DNA of 60,000 nucleotides, taken from positions 18,339,484 to 18,399,483 of the forward strand of contig NC_135550.1 of assembly GCF_964340395.1 (NCBI RefSeq), given 5' to 3'. The notes under the pieces were generated by a model. It worked only from the letters and a program-made list of their open reading frames with translations, had not been told where the DNA came from and did not search any database. The stretch is from Glandiceps talaboti. Lineage: Eukaryota > Hemichordata > Enteropneusta > Spengelidae. A program made the translations under genes and the position numbers. Shown here one piece after another: positions 24,855-38,979 of this stretch. How positions within the stretch are numbered: position 1 is the first letter of the stretch; each line of letters opens with the position of its first letter.

Positions 24855-25408
24855 AAAGAACGTTTTTGTTTGTCTTTATTATAGATCTTCTGTGGATTAG
24901 GTATTGTAATATCAGTCGTTAGTGTGTGCTGTAAGCCAATATGATGCACCACTGACACAAAACAATTTCTTGCAACGCACCAAATTTAGTATTCCCCTAT
25001 CCATTGGTGGCTCAGTAGAAAAATTAAAGTCTATTTGCATTATTTTGACTTGCAACGAAAAATGGTTAACAGAGTACCCCAAAGTACCGAATGATAGGGA
25101 CTAATGGAGGAACAGCGTTATCAGGTGCAATGTACATGTACTGTACCAAATTCATGGACAACTTAAAATCACATTGCTTTTAACTCATTGCTGTAATACA
25201 AAAATAATTATTATAACTAATGAAAATAGAGGTATATAATAATTTAATTAAATAGTATGACCGCAGGCTTACATGAATAATATAGCTGCCATGCTATCAA
25301 CAGTATATGGAATCAAGAGTAATGTACATTGTACTTGTATTGGTATGATTCTTTACACAGCTATTTCACTCAACGGTATTGTTCAAACCTGACAGAAAGG
25401 TGCACTGT
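24855..25408. repeat. 554-bp tandem duplication, copy 2
   Basis: This copy ends exactly at tgcactgt (25401-25408). The only change inside the 60-codon frame is CTT to CTA, which is synonymous. With one difference this is not evidence of selection. High identity means a recent duplication, a common allele-level polymorphism, or an assembly artefact from collapsing two haplotypes in tandem. Confidence 0.95.
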
Positions 25409-28123
25409 TCCTAGACATGTAAATTCATGAAGGGGTATTATAGAATATCATAGACATGGCTATTGTCACTAGAAATCTGAAATAACACATCATTGTATCA
25501 TTGTATATGTATGTGTATGGGATTGATTTTCTATTCCTGTGTTATGGTATTACTTGGGTACAGGCCATGGCATGTCTATCCCCTTGGGTCGTCATGTCTG
25601 TACATTTATTGCTACATGTTTATGTAGGTTTTGTGGTATCTTAGTTAGATTTTTAAATGTTTGCATTGTTTTCACCTTTCATATGGTGAAATACTAGTAA
25701 ATTGTACTGAACATAGTATTGAATTTTTAACTTTTGTTCCAAACACAACTTTGAAAATTTTACCTTAAATTTTCAACTGCACACCTCTGTCTTTGTCAAC
25801 AGCTTGACTCACTATTCAGTGCATGTGACCCTATGGACATGTGAGCCTAATAGAGGGGGGGGGGTGTCATAGGTGCCTGAACATACATATCTTTAATACT
25901 TGTTGATTATTGCCTAATACAATGCATTCCCTGGATTCCTTGGTCATGTTCATTCTTGAAAATAGAGTCTAACATGGACCTTGACACTTCCCCAAGGTCA
26001 CATATCCAACCATTCATTTTTTCTGGTTTCATACTTGCTGTCATCAACTTTACTATACAAAATGTAGCTTTAAGTCCATTCCTGATGACATGGGAAGCCA
26101 AGGTGCAGCTTTTATTACTAGCTTTAGGCCAGGGTGCCGGTCTCATCTATATCAGTAATCTACAATTTCCTTTCTAACTTTGAATGACTTTAGGGCTGCA
26201 TACTAGTATGTATCTTTAGGAAGCCTTGTAAGTTTATGTGATTAAAGCTAAGTTTGAGTTTATCTGGCAGTCAAGCAGTAGGATATTTTCATATCTTTTA
26301 AAAGTTAATATGCCACATGTTTACTTTAGATTCATATTTCCTCAGGGTTCTGATGTTTCAGTTTCCAGCTTACAGTAGTAGTATTATCCGTTGTATTTTG
26401 TATCTTACTTGGTGTACAGTTTCAGACACCTGTCTCTGTTTATGTGAATGCTTTGAAAAAAACATTAAGCATACATCTCGTACGAATCATCTTTATGTTT
26501 TAATTATACCTTGCACAAGAAAAAACATTTGAATGTGCTTGAACAAAAAATATGGGATTTCTACCCTTTTCTACATCGCAACTATGTATGTCAACGTTAT
26601 TGGTTTGACAGTGCTCAAATATGTCAAACTGTTTGAATCAACCATTATTGTTAATATATTATACATGCACACGTATAATTATCTCATTCCCAATATTTTT
26701 CTTCATTCACTGATTCAGCCGGAAATAAGTTGTAATCTATGGATTCTGTCACTGCTGGTCTTCGACTCATAATAACAAGGCCCCTTAGGTCACTCATATT
26801 TTCCTTTCAAAAAAAAATATTGGTGAATAATATCTAGTTATTCAGTCCTGTATTTGTCGATCCTGAAACATCACATAATGACTCCTGTTTGTGTTTATGT
26901 AATTGTTTGGAACTTTGCATGACGGCAAACTTTTGTTGGACATCCCCTACAACTAATATAAAATATAGTCTTACTTGACACACATGTAATGACAAAAATA
27001 AAATAATTACTAGGTAATAGTTAGTGTACACACTAAAGTCTACTCAGCATGGTGCTGTCAAAGGAATCATAGTTTGATTTCATTCACATGGGTAGTCATT
27101 ATCATATCATATTTCATGGCATGTGATGCATTATTAATAACTTATTCAACTACAGGTTGAGGTAACTGGATCTATTACATTTTGTATTCCATGTCAGCTG
27201 TGATAATTTCATATCTCGTGTGTGTTCTTCCACATGTTCGCTGTTTTCATATTACAGAGTGTTGTTCCCATCCACAGTTGACAACTTGCAGATTTGATTA
27301 TTTCTTAAATTGTGACTGTCCTCATTAGCATGACTGATACATTTATTCAAATTCTGACTGCTATTAAAATGAGTATTTATCGATCTGTGTCTGTGATATC
27401 AGTTTTTGTGCAGTCACCGAGGCATGAAAATATTGAATGCAATCTTTCTTCTGCCATTCTGATTTTGTGAGCAGTAATTTACTCCCAGTGTGTGTTTCTC
27501 TTTGTTGGACTAACTATTAAATGTATTAATCTTTTCATTTATAAGTGTATGATAAAGAATAACACAATACTACATACATTGACTAAAATGAAAAAGTTCT
27601 TTTGAGCTGTGGTAGGAACAATTCGTCAAACAGATGTTGAGGAACAAAGTATTTAGCCTGTGAAGTAATTTTTTTAAAGAGCTTTGTTGGACAGAGACTA
27701 ACATCATGTATTATTCAAACACAATGTTATTAGAGCAATAGGAAAAGGTCAGGGAGAGAGTAACTCACAATTCACATACAAATGACCTTGAAAGTCGCCT
27801 GTTTATAAAAAAAAAAATCCTGATATTGCAATATTCATGGGAAGGAAGTGTGGTAGTTGATAGATAAAGTCTGTAATTGACATACATGTTATATTCAGCA
27901 TACAGAATAGCTCAGCTGATGAATTTGTTATCAACATTAGTAGGGGCTCTTTCAGGTACTGTTTTTTAAAATCATTATTTTTTGCAAAATTATATTAGTA
28001 TATGATTGACAAACGTGATATTGATATTCTGTAGATATAGTTGTGACTACACTGCTGTGTCTTTTGATAGTATAATTCATATAGGTTATTTATGCAATAT
28101 CTTTCTTATATTTTTTTTTGTAG

Positions 28124-28296
28124 GTCGTCAGCTCTGCAGAATCTTCAACATTCCAGACAATACGATCGAGTGTACAGTTTATTAAATTATTTCATCGTAG
28201 TAATACTGCAAGCAGTCAAAAACAGCCATGGAAGATGACGATATGCGCACTGAGCTGGAAATCCTCCAGCAGAAGTCAGACCAAGTTACAGATGAG
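28124..28296 (+). CDS. SNAP25: SNAP-25/SNAP-23 family t-SNARE, first coding exon (CDS 28228-28296)
   Basis: Acceptor tttttttttgtag precedes 104 nt of 5' UTR, then ATG at 28228 in a strong context (GCC ATG G). An in-frame TAA lies nine codons upstream. The exon codes 23 residues, starting MEDDDMRTELEILQQ and ending SDQVTDE, and leaves in phase 0 at GAG|gtagga. It matches the start of SNAP-25 ([24 protein letters not shown] in human), with the intron in the same place. The segment begins the first SNARE helix (Qb) that pairs with syntaxin and synaptobrevin at the plasma membrane. The remaining Qb helix, Cys-rich palmitoylated linker and Qc helix lie beyond the right edge. Invertebrates usually have one gene for the SNAP25/23 pair, hence the symbol. 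Confidence 0.93.
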
Positions 28297-29470
28297 GTAG
28301 GATCCATGAATAAATGTGATGATGAGTGCAACACATAGATAACACCTTTCTCATGGGAATCTGACTGTCTAGTAATGGTATGAAAAAAAAATACACTTCT
28401 CTATTATTAAAACTGGAGAAAGTTGGGTAAATAATGTGCAATTTGCCGAGCAATAGATAAATTCTGGTCATTCTCATGATAAGTTTCTTTTACCTGAAAA
28501 AAATCAAAATTAATAATATTATGCTGTTCTTGCAAGAAAATTTATCGACTTGTTATCAAAATAAGTTCACAAAACAGAATCAACGCGGGAATCCAGTGTT
28601 GTTAAGTTTAGTTCAAAATGTATCTTAAAGTTTCTGTTATTACTCTCTGTGTGCCCTAAATGCTTGATGCTACTTCAGGGATTTGGTGAATAATCCATTA
28701 TTCAGCATGGGAAGGAGGAATAGCTCTTATGTATTAGTGACTAAAGATTTCCCAAGGGTTTCTATATTACTCCAAGTTCCATTTAGCCAATTGGCTGTCG
28801 AACATCTATCACCAGTATGGTTCAATACTGGAACATTGCCATGAAATAGCTTGAGTTGTGCCATTAATTGCAAACTTTCCTGACATGCCAAGTCTTATAT
28901 AGTGTGTACTTAATACCTAGAGCATTTCCACTGTCTAATTGGTATTCAACACAGGTACTGCTCTTCTATGATGAAGTAATGTCAAAATCACAACAGCATT
29001 AGATGCAATCTATAGTTTCATTCCCTAATTGTGTTATCTACTTTTACCCATTCATTACAAAATTTATGCTGTATTTGGTGGAATTCATCATGAAAGTACT
29101 GATATGGATGAGTAAGAATCTCTGTTCAACCTGAAAATGTCGATATATATTACAGAGTTTAATTGCTAAATTTATGAAAAGCAGCAAACTAATGTTATTC
29201 ATATACTTACTAAGAGTAAGACAATTTAAATGAAAGAAATTAAGTGTATGGTAAGTACCAGTATTACATGATGTGTGTTAGTCATAGTGGAGTCTAATGG
29301 ATTGGTTGAAGTTGAAGCATCTCACCACATGCTACATGGTTAAAGTCTCTCATCAGTGTCGGTCAATATGATATGAACAGAGATGAAAGTGAGATGCGAG
29401 TGAAGTGTATTGTCAATGTTTGTACTATACTAGTAAATTGTCATTTTTGTGTATTACAAATGAAAGTCAT

Positions 29471-30495
29471 AGTTGCAACACAATTGGAATGCATAGCATA
29501 ACTACATTAAGTGAACCCATATTAATATCTCATTACTGGTGATGAAACATGACCCCAAGATTGAAGAACTTGGAACTGGTTAAAGTGATCTGTCATTTTT
29601 TGTACAAAATATTCACGGTTTTGGACACCGAATGAAAGAAGGTGAATTGCTCATGGTTGCACTGTACAATTGTTACCCACAACTTTTAACTTCCTGTATT
29701 TTTAAGTATTTAACTTGAGCATAATAACTACATTTATATTATATGTAACAAAAGGGCACTTTCAGAATAAAAAAAATAAACGTTTATGTTGCATAAAAAT
29801 GCACCATTAAGCACAAGCTTTGAATAAAATACTTTTCAGTGACAAAGTATCACTAACTTGGGTGGTCAGTTTGTATGAAGAGTTTTGATAAATTTCTGTT
29901 GCTGTATCTATTCAGAGCAATCAGTATTTTTGGTATAATCATAACAGGTGCATGTATTTCCCTTAGTTTCTTTGCTAATGTTCTGCATGTCTTTCAAGAA
30001 AGTCTGTGGACAAATTTCTAAATGGTCTCTCTCTTTCTGTAATACATAATTTATATCTGAACTGATGACATTGGGAATCCCATCAGTGGCAATTTTACAC
30101 TTCAAAATGTCACAAATATTTTCACAATTCCCTGTACATGGTTAAGATTTGTCTTATTTGAAGGAGAGCTGTAGGTAAAATATTGTACAGTGAGTGGCAA
30201 CACAATTGGATGCAAAGCTACATCAAGCGAACACAAATGTCACTACTAGTGTGCAGACAAATGATAGCATCAAGAATTTAGAACTGGTGAAAGTGGGCTG
30301 TCAATGTAAAACAGTTCGTACAAAAATTCCTATTTTCTAATTAAGTAATCATTCAGGTGAATTGGTCATAGACACAACACAACTGGAATGCATAGAGCAT
30401 AGCGACATGAAGTGAACTCACATATCTTAGCACAATACTGGTTACCTTATGAACTTAGAACTTGTGAACTGAGACTAGGTTGGTAATTGACAGGT
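29471..30495. repeat. Three diverged copies of a ~130-170-bp repeat
   Basis: Similar segments begin near 29471, 30194 and 30365. Each carries caacacaattggaatgcatag-like sequence, then an acat.aagtgaac block, then agaacttggaactggt-like sequence about 90 bp later. The second and third copies are adjacent and joined by ggtgaattggtcatag. A related form of the joint occurs after copy 1 near 29640. This is an old, decayed tandem family of unknown origin. Confidence 0.6.
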
Positions 30496-31415
30496 GTCCT
30501 TGTTATTCATGAGCAAGCTGGGTGAGATGGATGTCTTCTGATGAGTTCACATGTTGAATTACTTTAGGAGAAGGTAGCTTTATTCAGCTCATGACGCACT
30601 TCCACCTTGCAATGTTATACACAAAACAACGATTTATGCATCTCAAACATCAGGCCATATGTTTTTTGACTGCAATGCCAGTTGTAATATCTATATTTTA
30701 TATCTGGCTATTGAGTTATAAAAACACCTGAAGCAATGTTGTCATGGTTACCAACCTATGTTTACTAGTCATGCTACATGTTGAAAAGTTAGTATAAACT
30801 GTGTCATTTGATATGAAGTGGTTGAATTATACAAACTACCGTGTTCTTGACAACACATCTATTGTTAATTTGTAGTCCTGTCAATAAGTGTTTAAAAATG
30901 TGTTCAGATCAACTTATACATGTAGTGTCACCCTGAACAGGTCAAGTCACATCACACTGGTTACCTGCTCTGTTTTAGTTTAAAAAATTAGTCTTATAGG
31001 ATTAGGTTTTGTTATATGTTAGTTAACAACCCTCATTATGAATTTGTCAATTTTGATATGTCACAGTCTTGGTTTTGCTGTTCACTGAAAGATGTCAAGG
31101 TCAGGACCAACTCTGATTGTGTGCCATCTCAATATTAGTAGATATTAATGTCATCAGTGTGAACTTGGGCATATGAGATTGAAAGTCTTCATTATATTAC
31201 ATACTTAGATAGATTGGTGTAAGTTTATTCATTTGATATATTGAATTGCTCACCTTTAATACAAGTTTAATACACCCAGCTAGGGATATGCTTATCCAGT
31301 CTTAGGAGATTTTGGTGGTAAAATGTAACAAAGGTAACAAGCACACACCAGTGCAAACCTTGTATGTTAGAATCTGACAAATCCAACTTACTGTCAGCCA
31401 AAGGTAACCAGCACA

Positions 31416-32084
31416 CAGCGAGCATGTAACTGATTGATTGATCGGTTGATCGATTGATTGATTGATTGATTGATTTATTATTTGGTTGAATGATTGATCG
31501 ATTTTTGAGGTGCAATATAACTTATTTTGTGTGTGATATTGACTAATTCACTCATTGAGTTTTAAACTATTTTTTTCTTTCCCTGGCTACTTTGCTCTCA
31601 GCTGTATCTCAGACCACTAAAAGTCTGAGGCTGTCTCTCTTTTCTTTATTGACTAAATAAAGACGCCTTGTCCATTCTTAAGCCTTCTCCTCTTGTCTAA
31701 ATTAAAACACCCCATATCTTATAATTGGACGACAGATAAGTTACAGGTTCTCTTCCTTACTAGTATATGCATGATCGAATGTTTGTCCAGTGTGATAATC
31801 TTCCAGAAGATTAGACACAAAGCAAATTTTCGCTGTAACTGATCTGTCGTCCAATTATAAGATTAGGGGTTTTTTAATTTAGATAAGAGGAGAAGGCGTC
31901 TTTATTTTATAGTCAATAAAGAAAAGAGAGACATCCTCAGACTTTTAGTGGTCTGAGATACAGCTGAGAGCAAAGTAGCCAGGGAAAGAAAAAATAGTTT
32001 AAAACTCAATGAGTGAATTGGTCAATATGACACACAAAATAAGTTATATTGCACCACAAAAATCGATCAATCATTCAACCAAAT

Positions 32085-32117
<33 letters not shown>

Positions 32118-32144
32118 ATCGATCAATCAGTTACATGCTCGCTG
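31416..32144. mobile_element. 730-bp foldback (long inverted repeat) element
   Basis: The left arm (31416-31746) and right arm (31833-32144) are near-perfect reverse complements over more than 300 bp around an 86-bp spacer. The outer termini are CAGCGAGCATGTAAC and its complement. The left arm has an extra 17 bp or so near 31667-31684 and both arms carry a (GATT)n/(AATC)n run. No coding sequence is present. It is best described as a foldback or long-TIR MITE-like element. I could not find an obvious target-site duplication. In the SNAP25 pre-mRNA it would form a hairpin of about 310 bp. Confidence 0.9.
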
Positions 32145-35100
32145 CCCCCTGTGATATAAGCACAGTCACCACTTCCAAGATGGTATCCATCAAAAAGCTA
32201 CTCTGTGCAACTCAAAACAGCCCTCAACTGGTGATCCAACCTTTTTCATAACATTTTACATGTATGTGATGTCAATAGTGACCATTTTGTTAAAGTTTTC
32301 TCTCATTTTGTGCATGTCTGGATGCTTTCACGTGCTGCACTGGCTCATGCCAGACATCTTTTCCATTCAATTTTATAAACCATTATTTACGAGTAGTAAT
32401 TTTTTGGAAGGTTGAATGTGCATTGTCAGAACTATTACTAGTTTATTAATTTTACCCATATTTTTCCAAATGCATAAATAAATGAGTAATTGACTTCCAT
32501 TTTGTAACTGTGATGCTTAGATAATGTTGGTGATGGAATGGATGAAAGAAGATTTGTAGAGTGAAATAAAGCTAGAATGAGATTACTGTACACATACCAC
32601 ATTATGGCTTCACATGTGTGTGTTACTGTTCTTTGTCAACTTATGCATTGAGTTACATTGTATATTTCATGTTATTCATGTTAAAACTTCACAAAAAGTG
32701 AATGTCGAGCTGATTTTTTTGTCCTTTAGAATGGAGTACAATTCATACACAAGCCACTACTTGATATAACGACCCATGTCAAGAAAAGAGTTTTGTTGCG
32801 TATTAAATAATCCAGAGATTCAAAAAATGAAGTGATGTGACCCATCTGTACTGAATGTTCCCTTGTTCTCATCAGCTACATATCAATATATCACCTGAGG
32901 ATGACTTCACTGTCATCTGACCTGCAGTACTAGAAATGTAATGACCTAACCTGCTGTTCCTATCATTTTGAAGAGTATGTGTCTAATAAAACAATCAGCT
33001 GTACAGTTAACTAGAAAAGAAAAGGAGGAAGTACTTGTCAAATTGATGCATGAAAAAAAAAAGATTTGCAACATTGTTTAGAGCAAAAAGTAATCTTTTA
33101 AATATGAGCATGTATATTGAAACAGCTTGCATAGGTACATAAATTGTCAACAGATGTCATCTCATTGTGAGATTTTCTCATTTTTAAATTAAAAATAATC
33201 AGCAAAGGTGAGAAGAAAATAATGTTTGTAGTCACATAAGACAGCTGTGAAAACATGTATCATGGTGTGTATTGATAACATGAAGAGATGACAGATCATA
33301 CATGTAGATAGAGAGAAAAAAAAACACATCCGTACCAATCCCGATTTGAATAGCTGTGTAAGAATATAGCAGACACTGACTGCACTACTAGAATACAAAT
33401 GACATCATACCTGTGATATAAGACTAATCTAATTAGTATCTTGTAAATTACCGTGAACCTGACTTTGTAGGTATTTTAATCACAAATTTTTAAGTTCTTA
33501 CAGCAATAGCTGTTAATTTGTGTGATGATGAAAGGTATTTAGCCTTCAAATAATAAATAATCAAAGCAACCATTGATCCAATTTAATGGCCCTGTACAAA
33601 CTGGTTAAAACAGGCATGAAAGCCTTTTTCTAGGCCTCTGCTGCAGCAACATTGATTTACACCGTTACACAATTGGATTCCATCAATCCATTTGGAATAT
33701 AAATATATGTAAATGTGTCACTATGTGTAGGTCAAAGGTCACTCAGCATATTGTCATTTATTTAACCAATGTTCACGCTTTCTCTAATGATGAAGGGAGC
33801 CCTCTGTGAAAGTGATGTGTGATTTCAGTCAGAGAGCCCCCTGTAGTTCTTATGCCTGAATCTTTTGTTTACAAATGCTCACATTCATCTGTAACCCATT
33901 TGTTCTTGCAGTCACATCCACAGTGGTGAAAGTATACAGAAATCTGTTGTTTATAGGCCGTGACACAAGCAGAAAAGTTTCTTTTTGTTTACTATATTTT
34001 ATAATATGTTTGTTAATTTCAGAATGATTGAATTTTAGGAGAAGTTACAACCAAAAACATAACAGACATAATCACTAGAAATATGTTATTCCCAATACTT
34101 AATAGGTAATATGTTATAAAATTCAAAGTTTTGTCCTTAATTTGGAACTGCACTGATCATGTTCTGGTATGTGATGTATCTCAGGAATAGAACACTTGTG
34201 AAGCAAGGAAAGCTCCTGTCTTTAGAGTCATATACTTTTACCATGATGGTGTATGTTTATGATCATCAACTGATTGATCACAGTGAATAATTGCAGTCAA
34301 AAACATAGTACCATCATACATCATTCATTACAATCACCATGCATAGATTCACAATCAGAAAAATTAGAATGTTGTAAGCTACTGCTATTAACAGAAATGT
34401 TTCATTCAAAAGGCTTGTGGCAGCAAGGGAGAATGCAAACCCATTATAAAAGAGTTCACTGTTGTTGCCATTGGTACTTTGCTAAATGATCAATTTAAAG
34501 ACTTTAAGTAGAAGTTCATGTTTAAGTTATTAAACTTTGTATCTGTCAATTGCACACTGACAAGGTCTTACTGTATTTTGTATTTGGTGTTGCATGACTT
34601 CTGTATGGAAACTTTAATGACAACTGTTATTTCTAAGACATGAGTAAAATGAATCCGAATTTAAAGCAGTATATGTTAGGCCAAAAAAAGAAGAATTGTG
34701 TGTGGTCTGGTCAGGACATCTAAAAGTGGTGCGATGACACAATTTTTTTTTTAATTCTCAACAAAGCTGTCACTAAATCTTCCTTTTTATTCATGACAGT
34801 TAATGTTCTTTTTATTTAATAGTTTAGAGCAAGTGTGCATGTGGGGCAGATGTAATTTGCTTGTGCATGATTAGCTTTGCAGTTGTCTTAACTGAAGTAG
34901 GGAGGGTTATTTTTGTGTTTCCCCCCAGATCTGCAGACTGCGTGGGCTGGATATTTATAAGTGATGTGCACACTGACCTAAAACAATTCTCTTTTTTGGC
35001 CTTAGTTGAAATAGTACTGATATTTCAGTATTTGTTTCATCACGTGATTCGGACATTGATGTAGGAAAGTCTTGTCATATATGATACTAATGACATTCAT

Positions 35101-36778
35101 CAGCTGATTACAACACTTGAACTTGAAAATTTGTGTAAATGTGTTGTGGAGACATATGTTATTTCGAATGCTTCTAATATTCAGTCAATTACAGTAAAAG
35201 GTTATGATAATAAATATAAATCTATCCTTAGTAATAAATACTGAAAATTGCTTCATTTTTGAATGAATTATTTAGATTATTAACAAGGTAAGAAATACCT
35301 TTATGGAACTAAATTGCTCAGAATCCTGTAGGTATATGTAATTGTATCATTACTGTTGATTCAGAAAAATAGTGAGATATTCAATACTGCATGTATCTGA
35401 CTTTATAACTGCGCCAATACATAGAAGAATGATTAAATTGATTTTCAATAAAAGATGAGGACATCTTCTGCTGTAGATCCACCTGCATGTAATTGCATGC
35501 TTACCTATTTCTGTACACTGTTGTTTGTTCGCATAGTTACCATTATGGTGGGGGTGCAGGTGGAAGAATTAGAGTAAATTGATGTATTTTTAGATACGTC
35601 TGGAAAGTTGAGTAGATTAAATTAGCAAAGAGCAGTGAGAAGTTAATATACTTGTAGCTGCTAGGAATTCGTGTAGTGAATCTACTCAGAGAAGATTAAT
35701 TGTGGTGTTTGTGTGACTTGTGCTGACCTTCAATATTCAGTATAACATCCATGGATAACAGTATTGTGTGGTCATCCAGAAATGATAACTAAATCCTTTG
35801 CAAGCAAATATGTATCGCTAAATTTATTTTTTTGGAAAACGGTCTACTTCTCCCACTTATTATTTTAAACCCATAAATATGTGATTTCATTTATTATTCA
35901 GTGTTTCAAATCAATGAGTCAGCCAATATCTGAAATAAGATCATACAAAATTAAAACCCCATTTTTTTGGGCATTTAGGAGCATTTAATATAGATATGGA
36001 CTTGATAATATGTTAATGATGTATAGTGGCATTTTCCCCTACAAATACATGTTAATTGGTAAATCTTGCCATTAGATTTACCATCCATTCCCCTGGATCA
36101 ATCTAGATCGTGTTTCTATCCTTCATCATGTACTTCTGGCCCATATAGGCTTACTTCAATTTGTTTAACCACCATCACTCCAACTATTGAGTGGCCCTTA
36201 AGATTATAGATTGACTTGCCAAAGGTGTGGGGATGAAATATCCACTCACATACATCCTAATGACTGTTTGTTCTTCATAAAGTCTAGAAATTCATGTTCA
36301 TTCATCACATTTAAATTTGATTAGTCACTGTGTACCAAATTATTCATGACTATTCTTGTAATGATCTATGTAGCATTTCTATTAGATTGTGTATCGTTGA
36401 ATGGACTTGGTCCTCAGGATGTACCTGAGGACCTGTACACATTACAGTACATGTAGTACTGCTATCTCGTTTCAAAAAAGAAACAAGTGAATATGATGAT
36501 GGTGTACAATTTTCTAAATCTTGCTATATACTTGAAGAATACTGGTATGTGCTGATCCCCCTCCCCTCACTGCCCTTCTTCAATAATTGTTGAACAATAT
36601 AATGCTTTATATGACATACATAGATAATTTATGTAGTTGATATTCAGAACTTGCTCACACAATTATGACTCTTTTCAGAACTCTCTTTGAACATGTCATC
36701 AATGCTTAGTTTTCATCACAGAAAAAGAACACTTATATACTATGAACGGATGGTTATACATGCCTACACACTCACACT

Positions 36779-36780
36779 CA

Positions 36781-36823
<43 letters not shown>
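36779..36823. repeat. (CA)n microsatellite
   Basis: Imperfect then perfect CA repeat, about 45 bp, in SNAP25 intron 2. Confidence 0.95.
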
Positions 36824-36827
<4 letters not shown>

Positions 36828-38979
36828 TATGCTAAAAACTCACACTTTGAAGAATCTTTCTAATAGCTAACTTTCTAAATTTGCAATCCAAAATATTAAG
36901 CCTTTTAATTCTTGTTGAAATATTTAACAATACAGGAATATTCCTTTAATTTTGCATGTTCTTGCAATTTTGTTCATTGTAATGTAAAAAGTCAGTAGTA
37001 CAATGTTAATACAGACCTGTGAGTGCTTCTTAAAATATTGTCTCTTTCAGTTCACATGAAATCTGATGGGAGTCTAACATAATGTTAATGTATAGGTAGA
37101 GGTTTGATATACTTTTTATGCAGGGCTTTCCTATTTTTGTAAAAGTTTTGTAAAATTTATTTGTATTGAGTTATTATAAAATTTAACTTTGAGCATTACA
37201 CAAAACACCTTACCTGGTCTCAAATGAAAAATAGCCATGTAAAATGTCTCTGTTTCTTAAATCAAGAAAAGTAGATAGATAAAATAGAGAATAAAAATGT
37301 GTTTTTACAAAACATTGATAAATAGCAAAAGAAAAAATATAACTGTAAGTCTACCGGGAGTTAATTTCGTCCAGTAGATTTGATAAAACACAAGAGAGAG
37401 AGAAAACGAGATAAGATACCGCTGAAGGCCCAGTTGTTATACTGTAATAAATGACTTGTCATTGAAAATGTATTGCTCTATTAATTATGGCTGCATTCTG
37501 TTACTAGCATTCATCAGAATTCTTTGACATAGACAATTATGGTAGTTTGACCTTGGGAACAATAATTAGATATAGAATGAGGTTGCCCAGTAGTATACAT
37601 GGTGAAGATAAGCCTCCTGTAGGAATGGTGTTGTCGTAATACCGACTAATTGATCATATTGTTCATACACCATTCTGACGCTGACTGTGGCTTACAATGC
37701 CTTGTCACATCAAGTCAACTACTTCTCTGACGACAACCTCTAAATGCTATTCAAGTCTGCCAATAAAGCTATTACTTTGACAGCTAAAAATGTAATCAAT
37801 TAAACTAATTGAATCTATTCTTTGCATATCACTTGATGCTGATAATATTTTTTTCTGTACGTTGTGTTTATAGAGAAAGGTAAATACTTCAGAGACTAAG
37901 TGCGTAAAGATGATGATGAGTTTTATCATTTAATACTGTTAGAACAGATGAGTGCCATAATTGTGAAATATTGTGTCATTCACAGAATGAAGAGAAAGCT
38001 AATTATTTAAGCAGGTTTAATGCTTTCAATGTGTGGTTATGTAATTTCTGTCTATTGATATTGATCAACTGTATTTATAGTCATAATGTAAATTTTTCCG
38101 TTCTTGGAAAAGACTTATTATTCAAGTTACATGTAATTGGTTTTTTTCCGTAGAAAAAACTTACTATTCAAGTTCCATGTAATCGGTTAGACTTGATCAT
38201 TTCATTTAGTTTGAATATTCCTGACTGATGATCTTGACTTGTTTCACAGCTATTCTTTCTCACAAGGTAGTTTATTAAATATTACTGTTTATTTGCAGCG
38301 AATAATGTTTATATTATTAGCTAATCGTACTACTGTTTAAACAGGTGCACAACCCATGAATAATTTGTGCCTGACAGGACAGACTTTACAAATCAAATGT
38401 TCTAATTTTGGAACATTGTCCACAATAAAATGTAGCTGTTTGGGAGGAAAGAATATTAGTATTTATAGTGATTCAGGATTTTTAGGAATGAAAAATTCTT
38501 TGGCTGTAAGGAAGAGTTGCAGAGATAATTGAGCTAAGAATCAATCAGAACATTGTGTTTAAAACCCCAGAAGTCATAATATTAGTTATTTTACAATACA
38601 GTTAATTGTATTGATTGAAAAGTACATCAAATCTTTACTGAAATAGTTCAGTTTACTGTAGAAAAAATGACTATATTTGACTGTTTGTGAAAGTTAGATA
38701 ATTTAAAGTGGAAATCAACAAAAAAATGCCTTTTTGGGGGGTTAAAAATCAGTGATGTAAAAATGTAAAAAGTCACCATGGAAACCACAACTTGAAATAT
38801 AGAGTCAACATAAGACATATAACATATCTGGTCTTTAGTGTGAAAAATTATGGAAGAAAAATGAGCCAAAAAACCTGCATTGCATCCTTAAAAAGCTGAA
38901 TTTTAGCTGTCTATTAATTAATAATAATAGTATTGTATGCACTGGCTTAAAACCCTATTCAGGTCAAGTCCATGTAAAA

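Larger units (their letters stand above)
8931..28123 (+). other. SNAP25-family gene, first intron (19.2 kb)
   Basis: AT-rich non-coding sequence. Contents listed separately: hairpin 10580-10659; SINE-tail-like segment 13138-13200; CA/TACA repeats 15327-15462; (TG)n 18477-18546; foldback 19732-19877; LINE remnant 22860-23400; tandem duplication 24301-25408. Smaller items: a two-copy motif at 20244-20307 (ggtttcacactgctg), poly-A at 16725-16741, and a palindromic run at 18951-18968. The longest open frames are 60-111 codons and none shows a domain. I see nothing else that I can support. Confidence 0.7.

Noticed and set aside
25907-26177. Open frames on both strands (79 and 73 codons)
   Set aside because: Opposite-strand openness over the same 200 bp suggests composition rather than coding. 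Possibly an old SINE (cgg caccctggcct / caaggtcacat blocks), but I cannot identify a family.
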